A DNA stretch of 51,321 nucleotides, from assembly GCA_947305705.1 (NCBI GenBank), contig CAMZEB010000004.1, positions 1 to 51,321 of the forward strand, in the 5' to 3' direction. Under the pieces are notes generated by a model. It was not told where the DNA came from. It saw only the letters and a list, made by a program, of their open reading frames with translations, and did not search any database. The translations under genes and the position numbers were made by a program. Every line of letters starts with the position of its first letter. The stretch's first letter is position 1. This DNA comes from an uncultured Candidatus Saccharibacteria bacterium (GTDB lineage: Bacteria; Patescibacteriota; Saccharimonadia; Saccharimonadales; Saccharimonadaceae). Below are positions 1-8,500 of the stretch, one piece after another.

Positions 1-69
1 ACTCTCATGTTGAGTTTGGAAAACTCACATAATAACCGTTATATGAAACTCGCAAATTGCTAATACGTA
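1..69. other. Gene-free edge with short inverted repeat
   Basis: No coding region is supported here. A perfect 7-bp inverted repeat with a 3-base loop lies at 11-27 (TGAGTTT / AAACTCA). It is downstream of tRNA-His on the minus strand and could be part of its 3' end signal. No T-run follows it inside the window, so it is not called a terminator. Confidence 0.4.
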
Positions 70-147
70 TGGGGTGGGTAAAAGGGTTCGAACCTTCGAC
101 CTTCGGTGCCACAAACCGACGCTCTAACCAGCTGAGCTATACCCACC
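70..147 (-). tRNA. tRNA-His (anticodon GTG), CCA encoded
   Basis: Read on the minus strand, the acceptor stem is GTGGGTA / TACCCAC. An extra 5' G (position 147) faces C73 (position 73), the G-1:C73 identity pair known for tRNA-His. The D arm, an anticodon loop TTGTGGC carrying GTG (positions 112-110), a T arm with TTCGAAC and an encoded CCA (72-70) are all present. The promoter at 166-194 lies just upstream, overlapping the end of the preceding minus-strand gene. Confidence 0.95.
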
Positions 148-165
148 AAGGGTACGTACCATCGT

Positions 166-194
166 ATTATATCAGAAAATGGTTTAATTGGCAA
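166..194 (-). promoter_or_regulatory. Promoter of tRNA-His
   Basis: On the minus strand TTGCCA (194-189) and TATAAT (171-166) are 17 bases apart. TG plus one base precedes the -10 box. The predicted start is about 10 bases before the tRNA. The promoter overlaps the stop codon of the gene at 184-1038. Confidence 0.7.
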
Positions 195-1038
195 AGACGA
201 GTAGGTAACAGAAGTAGCCGATGGCGCCGCCGGCGAGGATGATGCCGAGAACGACGAGAGTCCAGAGCCAACCGGATTTCTTTTGCGGCTCCTGGGTGAT
301 GACATGTTTTTTGATGTTTTCAGTCGTACGAATTGGACTTTTTTGGCTATAAATATTATGAGTGCTGCGAAGTGTAGTGGCACTTGTTTCTGGAATGTTT
401 TTGCCAAGAGGGCGTTTTTCGACCTTGGTATTTTTGACAAATGGGGAACGGCCGCCAATAGAGAAGTTGTTGGCGTTTGGTGCTTCGCGCTTCTTGAGAA
501 TTGGAGCTGGTTTTTCTTCTAGAACGGGCTTTTCTTTGACGACTGGCTTTGGCGCTTCTTTTGGTGCTGGCTTTGCGATTGGTTTTGCGACAGGCTTAAG
601 GATAGCTTTGCTTGCGACGCGGGCAGGCGGAACGGTTGGCTTTGCGATGGTTTTTGCGACTGGTTTGACGGCTGGGCGTTCGACGAGGCGCTTAACAGGA
701 GCGGCTATTGGTTTGCGAATAGGCTGGTTGCGAATGATCGGTTCGGTCGTTTTGCGGGTAGGGGCGGCGATTTTCGGTGCGACCGGTTTTGGTGCGGCGA
801 CTTTTTTGGCAATCGTGGAGTGGACGGCTGGTGCCGTTTTTACGGTAGAATGACGAGGTGAAAAATCCATAACGATGCCGCGACGAGCTGGTTTGGCGGC
901 TGGTTTTTTGTCGGCATCAGAAGGTTTAGCCGGTTTTGGCTCGAGCGTTGGTTTCGGCTGAGCATTGGCGGCGTTGCGAGCGCTAATGGCTGCGTTTACT
1001 GCTTTATCTAATTCGTCGTAATCAATATTGTCGCTCAT
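184..1038 (-). CDS. Ala/Pro/Lys-rich tail-anchored membrane protein
   Basis: The function is not recognised. The 284-residue protein opens with an acidic segment (MSDNIDYDELDKAVN). It continues with about 150 residues of Ala/Pro/Lys/Val repeats of the KPVAKP type, then a basic segment, and ends in one hydrophobic helix (about residues 257-281). There is no signal peptide, so a tail-anchored protein with a long extended cytoplasmic or wall-spanning linker is likely. Low complexity prevents a family assignment. The start overlaps the end of tpiA by 17 bases and has a Shine-Dalgarno-like AAAGGTG about 7 bases upstream. It is the last gene of a unit with 1829-2335 and tpiA. Plus-strand frames in this GC-rich repeat are shadows. 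Confidence 0.8.
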   Translation of the reverse strand: MSDNIDYDELDKAVNAAISARNAANAQPKPTLEPKPAKPSDADKKPAAKPARRGIVMDFSPRHSTVKTAPAVHSTIAKKVAAPKPVAPKIAAPTRKTTEPIIRNQPIRKPIAAPVKRLVERPAVKPVAKTIAKPTVPPARVASKAILKPVAKPIAKPAPKEAPKPVVKEKPVLEEKPAPILKKREAPNANNFSIGGRSPFVKNTKVEKRPLGKNIPETSATTLRSTHNIYSQKSPIRTTENIKKHVITQEPQKKSGWLWTLVVLGIILAGGAIGYFCYLLVFAN

Positions 1039-1816
1039 TCTTTACACCTTTAGCTATCTCTACGATAGCACAAAATTGGTCTGCAATCAAACTTGCGCTA
1101 CCAATTAAGAGGCCATCGATGCCGTCGATCTCGAGATAGCCGGCTGCGGTGTCTTTGTTTACGGAGCCACCGTAGAGAATAGAGATGTTTTCGGAGGCTT
1201 CTTTGCCGTAAAGTTTTGCGATGTGTTTACGAATGAGTCGTTCGGCTTCGATGATGTCGATAGGTTTGGCCGGCTTGGCATTTTTGTTGCTACTGATTGC
1301 CCAGACTGGCTCGTAGGCGATGACGACTTTGTCGATATCTTCTTTGCTTACTTCGTGGAGGCCGCTAACGAGTTGGCTGTAAATTGCGGCGGCAGTTTCG
1401 CCGTCTTTGCGATCGAGCGCCGTTTCGCCAATGCAGAGGATAGGGGTGATATTGCTTTGGATGGCGGCAGCGACTTTTTTCGCGATGTCGGATTCTTTTT
1501 CATTGAAGACGTAGCGGCGTTCAGAGTGACCGATAATCGCATAATCGACGAAGCCGCGGATTTGCGAAAGAGCAACTTCGCCAGTGTAGGCGCCATATTC
1601 GCGCCAGTAGAAATTTTGTGCGGCGAGTTTGAATTGGCGACGATTGACTTGGAGCGAGAGCGATTGGAGGGAAATGGTGCTTGGGGCGAGGACGATTTGG
1701 AATTTGCGGGACGGCTGAATGCGGTTCGCGAGTTTGTTGAGATAGAGGCTGGCTTCGCCGGTGGTGAAGTTCATTTTCCAGTTTGCGATGATGTATTTTT
1801 TGCGTGTTGATTCCAT
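1022..1816 (-). CDS. tpiA: Triosephosphate isomerase
   Basis: Interconverts dihydroxyacetone phosphate and glyceraldehyde 3-phosphate in glycolysis, in the cytoplasm. The 264-residue length is normal for this TIM barrel. Expected residues are visible: Asn12/Lys14 in NWKMN, His97 in GHSERR, the catalytic Glu169 in AYEPVWAI and the phosphate-binding ILYGGSV segment near the C-terminus. The start is preceded by AAAGGG. It lies 12 bases after a small membrane protein and overlaps the following gene by 17 bases, so the three genes probably share one transcript. Confidence 0.96.
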   Translation of the reverse strand: MESTRKKYIIANWKMNFTTGEASLYLNKLANRIQPSRKFQIVLAPSTISLQSLSLQVNRRQFKLAAQNFYWREYGAYTGEVALSQIRGFVDYAIIGHSERRYVFNEKESDIAKKVAAAIQSNITPILCIGETALDRKDGETAAAIYSQLVSGLHEVSKEDIDKVVIAYEPVWAISSNKNAKPAKPIDIIEAERLIRKHIAKLYGKEASENISILYGGSVNKDTAAGYLEIDGIDGLLIGSASLIADQFCAIVEIAKGVKNERQY

Positions 1817-1828
1817 TTTTTGCCCTTT

Positions 1829-2335
1829 CTATAATTTGTAATTTGGTTGCCCGTAAGCTCCCCACGCGAAGATGAAGAGAAGCTCATTAATAATAAATGC
1901 GAAAATTGAGAGGATGCTGGCGGCTGGTGCGAGGACGGCGAGAAGGAGAGTAGTGATAGTCCAGGCGAGCATTGTGCTTAAAATTTCGGTGCTAAAAATT
2001 TGAATATGCAGCAGTCTGGCGAGGCGCGCGATGATACTGCGCATATGGTGGTTGTAGATTTTAATGATAATCGCGATGAGAGCGAGAGAGATAAGCGAGG
2101 AAATTGCCACAATGAGAATGTTCGTTGGAGTGTCGTTGTTTGATAGGATGTTTTGAGTGTTTGTCGGTGTTGTCGTATAAGAAGCGATTAGCGGGGGAGT
2201 TTTGCCAGGATTTGCGAGGCTATAAAATGCGATATAGAGATTGATTGCAACAAGGCCAATGCTGAACATTGCACCAATGAAAAGTAGTAGCCTACCCGTA
2301 GCACGCATTGCGCGCGCAAGAAAATACCTCTTCAT
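1829..2335 (-). CDS. Small four-helix membrane protein, unknown function
   Basis: A 168-residue protein with a basic N-terminus (MKRYFLARAMRATGR) and about four hydrophobic helices (roughly residues 16-40, 73-94, 118-142 and 141-160). The loop after the first helix is Thr/Asn/Pro rich. No domain is recognised. TAAAAT on the minus strand (2347-2342) ends six bases before the ATG, predicting a leaderless mRNA. CTTATG (2354-2349) lies one base upstream of that box. It is probably the first gene of a unit with tpiA and the tail-anchored protein; a link to glycolysis is only positional. Confidence 0.8.
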   Translation of the reverse strand: MKRYFLARAMRATGRLLLFIGAMFSIGLVAINLYIAFYSLANPGKTPPLIASYTTTPTNTQNILSNNDTPTNILIVAISSLISLALIAIIIKIYNHHMRSIIARLARLLHIQIFSTEILSTMLAWTITTLLLAVLAPAASILSIFAFIINELLFIFAWGAYGQPNYKL

Positions 2336-2372
2336 AACTCTATTTTAGCATAAGCGGAATATAGAGGGGGAA

Positions 2373-3149
2373 TTATTTGTCGTAGACGGCGAGAATACCG
2401 CGAAGCGCGTAAGCGGTATCTTCGTGGGAGCGGACGGTGATTGTGTCGACGCCCATCTGGACAACTGGATAATCGTTGCCGCCTGGCTGAGTCATATCAC
2501 CAAAGTAGAGGACTTCGGACTTGTCGACTTTGAGCTCCTCTAGGAGGTGAGTCATACCGAAGACCTTGTTCATGCCTGGAACGAAAGCGTTGATGCTGGT
2601 GGTGCCGCCGATTTCGTATTCGTAAGATGGGGCGAGCTCTTTAACGCGGGCGACGATGGCTTCGCGTTTTTTGCAGTCAGGGTCCCAGGCATATTTTGCT
2701 TCGGTGCCAGCTTTTTGGCCGAGGGCAGAGAAGGTGACTTGACTGAGGCGGTTTTCGATAATTTCGTCGCCTGGCTGGAGCTTGTCGGCTTCCCAATAGC
2801 CTAGTTCCTTTGCGGCGGTTTCGATAGCGTTGGTAATTTCGGCGACTTGCTCGTCGGTGAGAGGGTAGTTATAGATTTGTTCCCAATCATTTTTACTAGC
2901 GCTGAAGCGATAATATTGCGTGCCTTGTGCGACGAAAAGGTGGAGATGCTCGAGCTGTTCTGGGGTGGTACCGACATCTTTTAGACGGTCGACAATCTGG
3001 ATGAGGAATTGCTCGAATTTTTGGCCGCTGATTGGGGCGATTTCGTATTTGCCGAGGAGGTCGCGCAACAGTTCGGCGATTTCATCAGGGATAGGGGTTT
3101 TTGCGATGTTTAATGTTTGATCAATGTCGAATGATAATACTTTTTTCAT
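2373..3149 (-). CDS. HAD hydrolase, eukaryote-type phosphomannomutase-like
   Basis: The 258-residue protein follows the layout of eukaryotic phosphomannomutase (PMM1/PMM2, HAD superfamily). The DxD nucleophile motif is Asp8/Asp10 in SFDIDQT, followed by APISGQKFEQ, where PMM2 has a comparable Gly-Gly-Ser motif. ENR plus SALGQ (132-145) matches the PMM2 substrate-binding strand. Lys195 precedes the final FGDMTQPGGND (216-226), which closely resembles the PMM2 motif with GGND. By analogy it would interconvert mannose 6- and 1-phosphate for GDP-mannose and glycan supply, but a plain sugar phosphatase is possible. TATAAT (3161-3156) ends six bases before the ATG, so the mRNA is probably leaderless. 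Confidence 0.8.
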   Translation of the reverse strand: MKKVLSFDIDQTLNIAKTPIPDEIAELLRDLLGKYEIAPISGQKFEQFLIQIVDRLKDVGTTPEQLEHLHLFVAQGTQYYRFSASKNDWEQIYNYPLTDEQVAEITNAIETAAKELGYWEADKLQPGDEIIENRLSQVTFSALGQKAGTEAKYAWDPDCKKREAIVARVKELAPSYEYEIGGTTSINAFVPGMNKVFGMTHLLEELKVDKSEVLYFGDMTQPGGNDYPVVQMGVDTITVRSHEDTAYALRGILAVYDK

Positions 3150-3177
3150 ATATCTATTATAGCGTATTTTTTAAGGC

Positions 3178-3212
3178 AAGAAAAAGCCGCGTATCACATT
3201 TCGATACGCGGC
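3178..3212 (-). terminator. Intrinsic terminator after 3238-3963
   Basis: A perfect 10-bp stem GCCGCGTATC / GATACGCGGC with a 7-base loop (3186-3212). On the minus strand it is followed by TTTTTCTTG. Confidence 0.9.
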
Positions 3213-3237
3213 GGGTGGCAGATTGTGGGGGGGCTGA

Positions 3238-3963
3238 CTACTTGCTGAACTCCTTTAAATATGTTGCGTATTTGTCGTCAACATACTTATGGAGTTCGTC
3301 ACCGTTCCAGCTCAGGATGTCCTTAGGATCAAGGGCCTTCTGCTGAGTCTGCTCAGTGGTCTGAGTCTGCTCAGTGGTCTGGGTTGACTCGGTTGTCTGA
3401 GTCTGCTCAGTGGTCTGGGTTGACTCGGTTGTCTGAGTCTGCTCAGTGGTCTGGGTCTGTCCAGTAGCAGGCGGAGTGGGCTGCGTCTGCGGTGTAGGCG
3501 CTGTAGTCTGAACGACTACCTGCGTCTGCGGTGCAGGAGCGGTCTGAGTCACGGGCTGAGTCTGAACGACTACCTGCGTCTGCGGTGCAGGAGCGGCCTG
3601 AGTCACAGGCTGAGTGGGTTCAGCGCCCATTCTAACAGCTTTCCAGTTGTCCCACGCGGGGACGACTGTCTTTGCGGCGAGAGTTTTCGAAAGACGCCCT
3701 GCCTTAATCTTTACATCGAACCTCTCGTCCGTAGCGACGATTTCTACATCGTCTGCGGTGATGTCGGAAGCATCCGAGATCTCGAGGTTTCCTATCCATT
3801 CGGACAGGACGATTTCGGCCTTGTCTAACTGAATCTCGCTTACCTGTTCAGTAGGGAGCGTTAGACAGAACTTACGCGCCGTTGCAGCAATAGCCATGTC
3901 GACTGCGGGATCGGTTTTGAAGGAAGATACTTCCTCGCCTCTGAGAGATAAATTAACTTTCAT
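3238..3963 (-). CDS. Gln/Thr-repeat protein of unknown function with structured leader
   Basis: The 241-residue product has a globular-looking N-terminal half (residues 1-120, no signal peptide or helix). A low-complexity middle follows with two units of QTQPVTQ(T/A)APAP and then QTTEQTQTTEST repeats. A distinct tail comes last (KALDPKDILSWNGDELHKYV onward). No family is recognised. Many C-ending codons (TTC, ACC, GTC, GAC) set it apart from the flanking genes. It has its own promoter (4137-4165), a 5' leader with hairpins, a strong AGGAGG site 8 bases before the ATG and its own terminator, so it is a single-gene unit. It resembles in style the genes at 26640, 31280 and 31723. Confidence 0.8.
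   Translation of the reverse strand: MKVNLSLRGEEVSSFKTDPAVDMAIAATARKFCLTLPTEQVSEIQLDKAEIVLSEWIGNLEISDASDITADDVEIVATDERFDVKIKAGRLSKTLAAKTVVPAWDNWKAVRMGAEPTQPVTQAAPAPQTQVVVQTQPVTQTAPAPQTQVVVQTTAPTPQTQPTPPATGQTQTTEQTQTTESTQTTEQTQTTESTQTTEQTQTTEQTQQKALDPKDILSWNGDELHKYVDDKYATYLKEFSK
3340..3620. repeat. Coding tandem repeats (18/36-nt and about 66-nt units)
   Basis: Inside the 3238-3963 gene, 18-nt units encoding QTTEQT or QTTEST alternate across about 3345-3460. Two near-identical copies of about 66 nt encoding the QTQPVTQ/APAPQTQVVV segment lie at about 3491-3620. Such arrays change copy number readily by slippage or recombination. Confidence 0.85.
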
Positions 3964-4132
3964 TTTTGTTTCCTCCTATGGGGTTTTGTTTGGGTTTTTG
4001 CCTGTTCTAGGCGTTAGATGCGGCAAGGAGGTTGCTGCACCTGACGCTTAGAACAGACAACGGAGGAAAATTCGATGAAATCCGTTAATCTGCCAAGTTG
4101 AAAAAGAGCCGTGCTTCATTTCTGAGGCACGA
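3964..4132 (-). promoter_or_regulatory. Structured 5' leader of 3238-3963 (possible attenuator)
   Basis: About 165 bases from the predicted start to the ATG, with no supported gene. From 5' to 3' on the minus strand: (1) a hairpin AGTCGTGC...GCACGGCT at about 4109-4135 followed by CTTTTTC, which looks like an intrinsic terminator at the very start of the transcript; (2) TTTTCCTCCG at about 4060-4070; (3) a long imperfect inverted repeat (4003-4055, 24-base arms) whose apical loop on this strand is CCTCC; (4) the Shine-Dalgarno AGGAGG. Both CCTCC segments could pair with the Shine-Dalgarno site. No known riboswitch class was recognised. Confidence 0.5.
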
Positions 4133-4136
4133 CTAC

Positions 4137-4165
4137 ATTATAGCACAGATGGTCAAATAAGTCAA
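4137..4165 (-). promoter_or_regulatory. Strong extended -10 promoter of 3238-3963
   Basis: TTGACT (4165-4160), a 17-base spacer and TATAAT (4142-4137) on the minus strand, with TGTGC directly before the -10 box. Fourteen bases including the -10 are identical to the promoter at 32426-32454. Confidence 0.85.
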
Positions 4166-4210
4166 TAGTTATGATACCAAAAAGTAGATAATGCAAGAAA
4201 ATGCCTATGT

Positions 4211-5425
4211 TTAGCGGACGAGGGCGAATTTGTTTTTGCCGCGCTTGATGAGGGTGAGGTCGGAAATAGGGGTGTCTTCGGTGATTTTTTGGCCATTTAC
4301 AGAGATGGCGTTGCCAGAGAGCAGCTTGCGGCCTTCGCCTTTACTGGAGGCGAGACCAGTTTCGACGAGAATGTCGAGGAGTTGTGCGCCTTTGGCGGCC
4401 GTAGGGAAGCTAGAGGCGAGGAGATTGAGCTCGTTTTCGGATAAATCGGACAATTTGCCGTCGCCAAAGAGGATGGCGGTGATTTTTTCGGCTGATTGGG
4501 CGGCTTCAGCGCCGTGAACGACCTCTGTTACCATACTGGCGAGGCGGCGTTGGCCATAGCGAGCACCTGGGTTTTCGGTGTGCTTGGCGAGAATTTCGGT
4601 GAGTTCGTCAGGGGTGACGAAAGTGAAGTATTTGAAATAATCTTCGAGAGCGTCGTCGGATTGGTTGAGCCAGAATTGATAGAAGTCGAAAATACTGGTT
4701 TTGTTGCTATCGAGCCAGACGGCGTTGCCTTCGGATTTGCCAAATTTGCGACCGGTGACTTTATCAATGATGAGAGGGCAGGAGTAGGCGTCGGCTTTGG
4801 CGTTCTCGAGGCAGCGAATAAGATGAATGCCAGAGGTGCAGTTGCCGTACTGGTCGGCGCCGCAGAGCTGAAGATCGACGTTGTGAGTGCGGAAAAGATG
4901 AAGGAAATCGTAGCCCTGGATGAGAGTGTAGCTGAACTCGGCGTAAGAGATACCGGAGCCGCCTTCGCCGATGCGTTTTTGGACAAATTGGCGGTCAAGG
5001 AGCTGAGTCATACTGAAAGCTTTGCCGATTTCGCGGAGGAAAGGAAGGAATTTGACTTCACTAAACCAGTCGTAGTTATCGAGAATAGTGGTGTTCTCTG
5101 GAGAATGGGTAACACGGACGATTTGGCGGGCGAGAGCGGCCTTGTTGCGCTCAATTTCATCGAGGCTCTTGAGGTCGCGTTCGGTGGTGTCCTTTGGATC
5201 GCCAATCTGGCCGGTGGCGCCACCGACGAGATAATACGGAGTATATCCGTGGCGGACGAAGCAAGCGCACATCATGAGTGCAGCGAGGTGGCCGATATGT
5301 AGGGAATCGGCGCTAGGATCGGTGCCCCAATAAAAATTACGCGGGGCCTTGTCTAGGTCTGATATCTGATCGAGCGTGTGCTCGGCAACGAAGCCGCGCC
5401 ACTGGAGTTCTTCGGATAATTTCAT
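4211..5425 (-). CDS. tyrS: Tyrosyl-tRNA synthetase
   Basis: Charges tRNA-Tyr with tyrosine in the cytoplasm. The 404 residues are the usual length for bacterial TyrS. The class I signatures are HIGH at 43-46 (SLHIGHLAAL) and a KMSKS variant KFGKS at 227-231. The Tyr/ATP site segments LVGGATGQIGDP and CGADQYGN are present. An S4-type RNA-binding domain forms the C-terminus (about 338-404, with GRKLLSGNAISVNG). TATAAT (5437-5432) ends six bases before the ATG, so a leaderless transcript is predicted. The long plus-strand open frame opposite (4496-5302) is a shadow. Confidence 0.97.
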   Translation of the reverse strand: MKLSEELQWRGFVAEHTLDQISDLDKAPRNFYWGTDPSADSLHIGHLAALMMCACFVRHGYTPYYLVGGATGQIGDPKDTTERDLKSLDEIERNKAALARQIVRVTHSPENTTILDNYDWFSEVKFLPFLREIGKAFSMTQLLDRQFVQKRIGEGGSGISYAEFSYTLIQGYDFLHLFRTHNVDLQLCGADQYGNCTSGIHLIRCLENAKADAYSCPLIIDKVTGRKFGKSEGNAVWLDSNKTSIFDFYQFWLNQSDDALEDYFKYFTFVTPDELTEILAKHTENPGARYGQRRLASMVTEVVHGAEAAQSAEKITAILFGDGKLSDLSENELNLLASSFPTAAKGAQLLDILVETGLASSKGEGRKLLSGNAISVNGQKITEDTPISDLTLIKRGKNKFALVR

Positions 5426-5461
5426 AGGTTAATTATACAACAGAGGGGAGAAAATAAAAAC

Positions 5462-5490
5462 TTGCGCTATTAAAATGCTTATGATTTAAT
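5462..5490 (+). promoter_or_regulatory. Promoter of first giant LRR gene
   Basis: TTGCGC (5462-5467), a 17-base spacer and TTTAAT (5485-5490). CTTATG (5478-5483) sits one base before the -10 and gives a TATGn extended -10. A Shine-Dalgarno AGGAGAGG follows at about 5516-5523. Confidence 0.55.
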
Positions 5491-5529
5491 TAAGGAAACG
5501 GGGGCAAAGGTCATTAGGAGAGGTCAAAA

Positions 5530-8500
5530 ATGTCCAAAAATAAACACGTAGTAAAAGGTTTTTTGCTACTTTTTGTTGCGATTTTCGCGACGGTTTTTTT
5601 TAGCAACTCGGCGTTTGCTGAGAGCAGAGGTATTATTACCGATGCGAACGATATTCGTTGGGAGTATATTCTTGACGATAGTCTAACGATTCGGTTTTTT
5701 GATAAGCCGGCAAATGCGACAACCGTTACGATACCATCACTAGATGACCTCAAGACCCTAGTGCCTGGTGCTCCAGCTGACCTCGATACTTATTTCTTAA
5801 AGAGTGCGGATCCGAATGCGCAGGATACTGCATATCCGAGCATTACGCGTCGTCAGGCGACGGCCGATACGACCAAGCTTGATATGTCGAATACGGCGAA
5901 AATCCAGATTATTGGCGTGAAACCGATTATCAATCCGGCAGTTGAGACAGAGCTAGTCTTTGGCAATGAGATGGTGATTGGTGATGAGGCCGGCTCGAAA
6001 GTGAAGATGGTCAAGTGCGATGAGCGGTATATATGGTATGACAGTTGGGGTGATTATTACTACTGCGGTACTGTTGACGAATACTTAGATATTCCAAACT
6101 GGGAATATATGACGAACGCGGAGCGTAGCGTGTATGTTCCTACGGCGGCGGATTTTAATTGTTATGATTTGCAAGGTGTAACGAGCGCGACCTATGTAGA
6201 GGGTAGGTGTTATGTGAAAAATATCAGCTTAGTAAATGAGACGACAGATGGGACTCCGATTCGTATTGGTGGGGCGTTCGCTAACTATAAACTGAAGCTT
6301 ACTGGTTTTTCGGGTAGCAAGTTCAATTATGTTGGTTGGGATGCGTTTGCTAACTCGACGCTTCACGATACGAACATTACGATTAGCGGCGATAGCTTTG
6401 CTGGTGGCAATATCTTTAGAAATACGAACGTTGAGCGCGTAACGATTGAGACGAATAATATCGGCTATGGTATCTTTAAAGATTGTCAGCATTTAGCGCA
6501 GGTGACGTACGATAGCTCAGTTACGACGGTTTCGGATGGAGCGTTTGAGGGGACGAATTTAACTTCTTTTGATTTTTCGACGACGAATATTAAGACGGTT
6601 GGCGTAAGAGCGTTTAAGGGCGCAAATTTGACGAGCGTGAATTTGAGTGGATTGCAGCGAATTAATTACAGGGCATTCGCCTACAACAATGTGAGTGAAC
6701 TGTATTTCCCGAAGTCGATTAATTATTTGGAATCTGGTCTATTCTTGGGCAACACGAATCTAAAGAAAGTGACTGTTGCGTATGATACGCTTACGAGCGG
6801 TACGACTTATCCGTTCTATATTGTTATCGATGGCGTTGATGACGGCGGCGTCGCTACGTATAGTTATCCTGGTACTGCGGACTCGGCGGCGAATGCGATT
6901 GAGGAGTTGATCGTAGAAGCCCCATATGGAGCAGACGAGCAAGTAAGTGCGACACATTTAACCTATGACGAATATCGGTGGCATTATGATTCGTACAGTC
7001 AGGAGCGCCATGAAGAAGCGCAATATTCTGTTTTGCGCACTGGCTATGCTAATGAACATAATTATGACTATTTGTATCCAGGCGAGACTAAAGACTATAA
7101 ATTCGAGGATGATTACGCAGATGTCGATAGTAAAAAGAACGTTATTGCGCCAATTTATTTCATAGATTTGGCTGGACTAAAGAAGGTTACAATAGGCAGC
7201 GGCTATGAATATATCGGTTCATCGGCGTTTTATAGTCATTATCAGAATACGTACGGCAATTTCTGGGTATATCATATCGATGACCCAAATTATGTTCCAA
7301 ATAATGCTCGTCCGCTTGAAGAGATTAATTTACCTGAAGGTTTGCTTGGTGTAGGCAATCTAGCCTTCGAAGATATTTGGAGTGAGAATTTGAAGCTGAA
7401 TTTGCCAAATAGCCTTGAGTTTATTGGTATTGCAGCGTTCCGTAAAACATGGCATTTCAAGGCAGATTTCGACTTGCCAAACATTAAATACATCGGCGAT
7501 CATGCATTCGAATCGTCGATGATCCAGAACGTCACGCTACATGACAAAATGTACTATCTAGGTCTACATGCATTTTCAAACTGTATGTGGCTAAAGAATG
7601 TAACTATTGACTATGATATATTCAGTCCAGATTTGATGACGGTTTGGGCGGGTTCGAACAAGGCGACGACTAATAGGGCTAAGGAACACGCGCACCAAGA
7701 TTACCGCAACTTCTTCCGTCAGCAGTTCGGCGAGGCGCGTGATGCGGTGAACTACAATCCGAGCGTAGCGATTGAGCATTACGGCGTATATGCAGACTAT
7801 TATCCATTGAATCATAGCGGTACGTTCCAGAAGTTTGGCAAGATAACATTTACGAGTAAAGCCGTTCATGAGATTCCGACTGCGGATGACATGTACTACG
7901 AAGATTGGGCTGGTAGGATAAATAAAGGATTGGAGAGATTTTATCCGCAGGATGATGAATTCTTCGGCCATTTAATTGCGGATGAAATCGATATTAGTCA
8001 GACCCCATGGAAAGTGCTACCGCCAAATGCCTTTAATAACTCAATGATTGGGGAAGTGAAGTTGCCGAACAATCTTGAAGCAATTAGCGCGATGGCGTTT
8101 AACTGTTTCTTGTCGGATAGCGAGTTGGTGATACCGAGCACAGTGAAGTATATTGGCGAGAAGGCACTGCAATGCTCGAACTTGTATTATTCATCTGACA
8201 AACGCCCGGCAACGATTACCGAATTGGCGGCGGTAAAGGTTACGAGCTTGCCTAGAGGGCTTGTGTATGTTGGCGATATGGCATTTTATGACAATACGAG
8301 AATGACGGCTGATTTGAATGCGCCGAACTTGGAATATATTGGTATTCGCGCATTCCAAGGCTCGAATGTTCGTGATGTCTTGATTCCAGAGGGTGTGACA
8401 AGATTGCGCGAGGGCACGTTTGCAAACGCACCATCGCTTCGCAATATTACGATTGACGCTGACTTCTTGGAAATCGTTAAACCGGGTCCTTATGACTATG

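Noticed and set aside
362-853. 163-codon plus-strand open frame opposite the Ala/Pro/Lys protein
   Set aside because: It mirrors the low-complexity repeats of the minus-strand gene.
3340-3620. CRISPR array
   Set aside because: Repeats are contiguous, in frame and coding, without spacers.
4074-4100. Eight-codon plus-strand open frame with a GGAGG site in the leader region
   Set aside because: The GGAGG is the complement of the CCTCC in the minus-strand leader, and no plus-strand promoter was seen.
4496-5302. 268-codon plus-strand open frame opposite tyrS
   Set aside because: tyrS is certain from its motifs; the opposite frame is a codon-bias shadow without a recognisable product.
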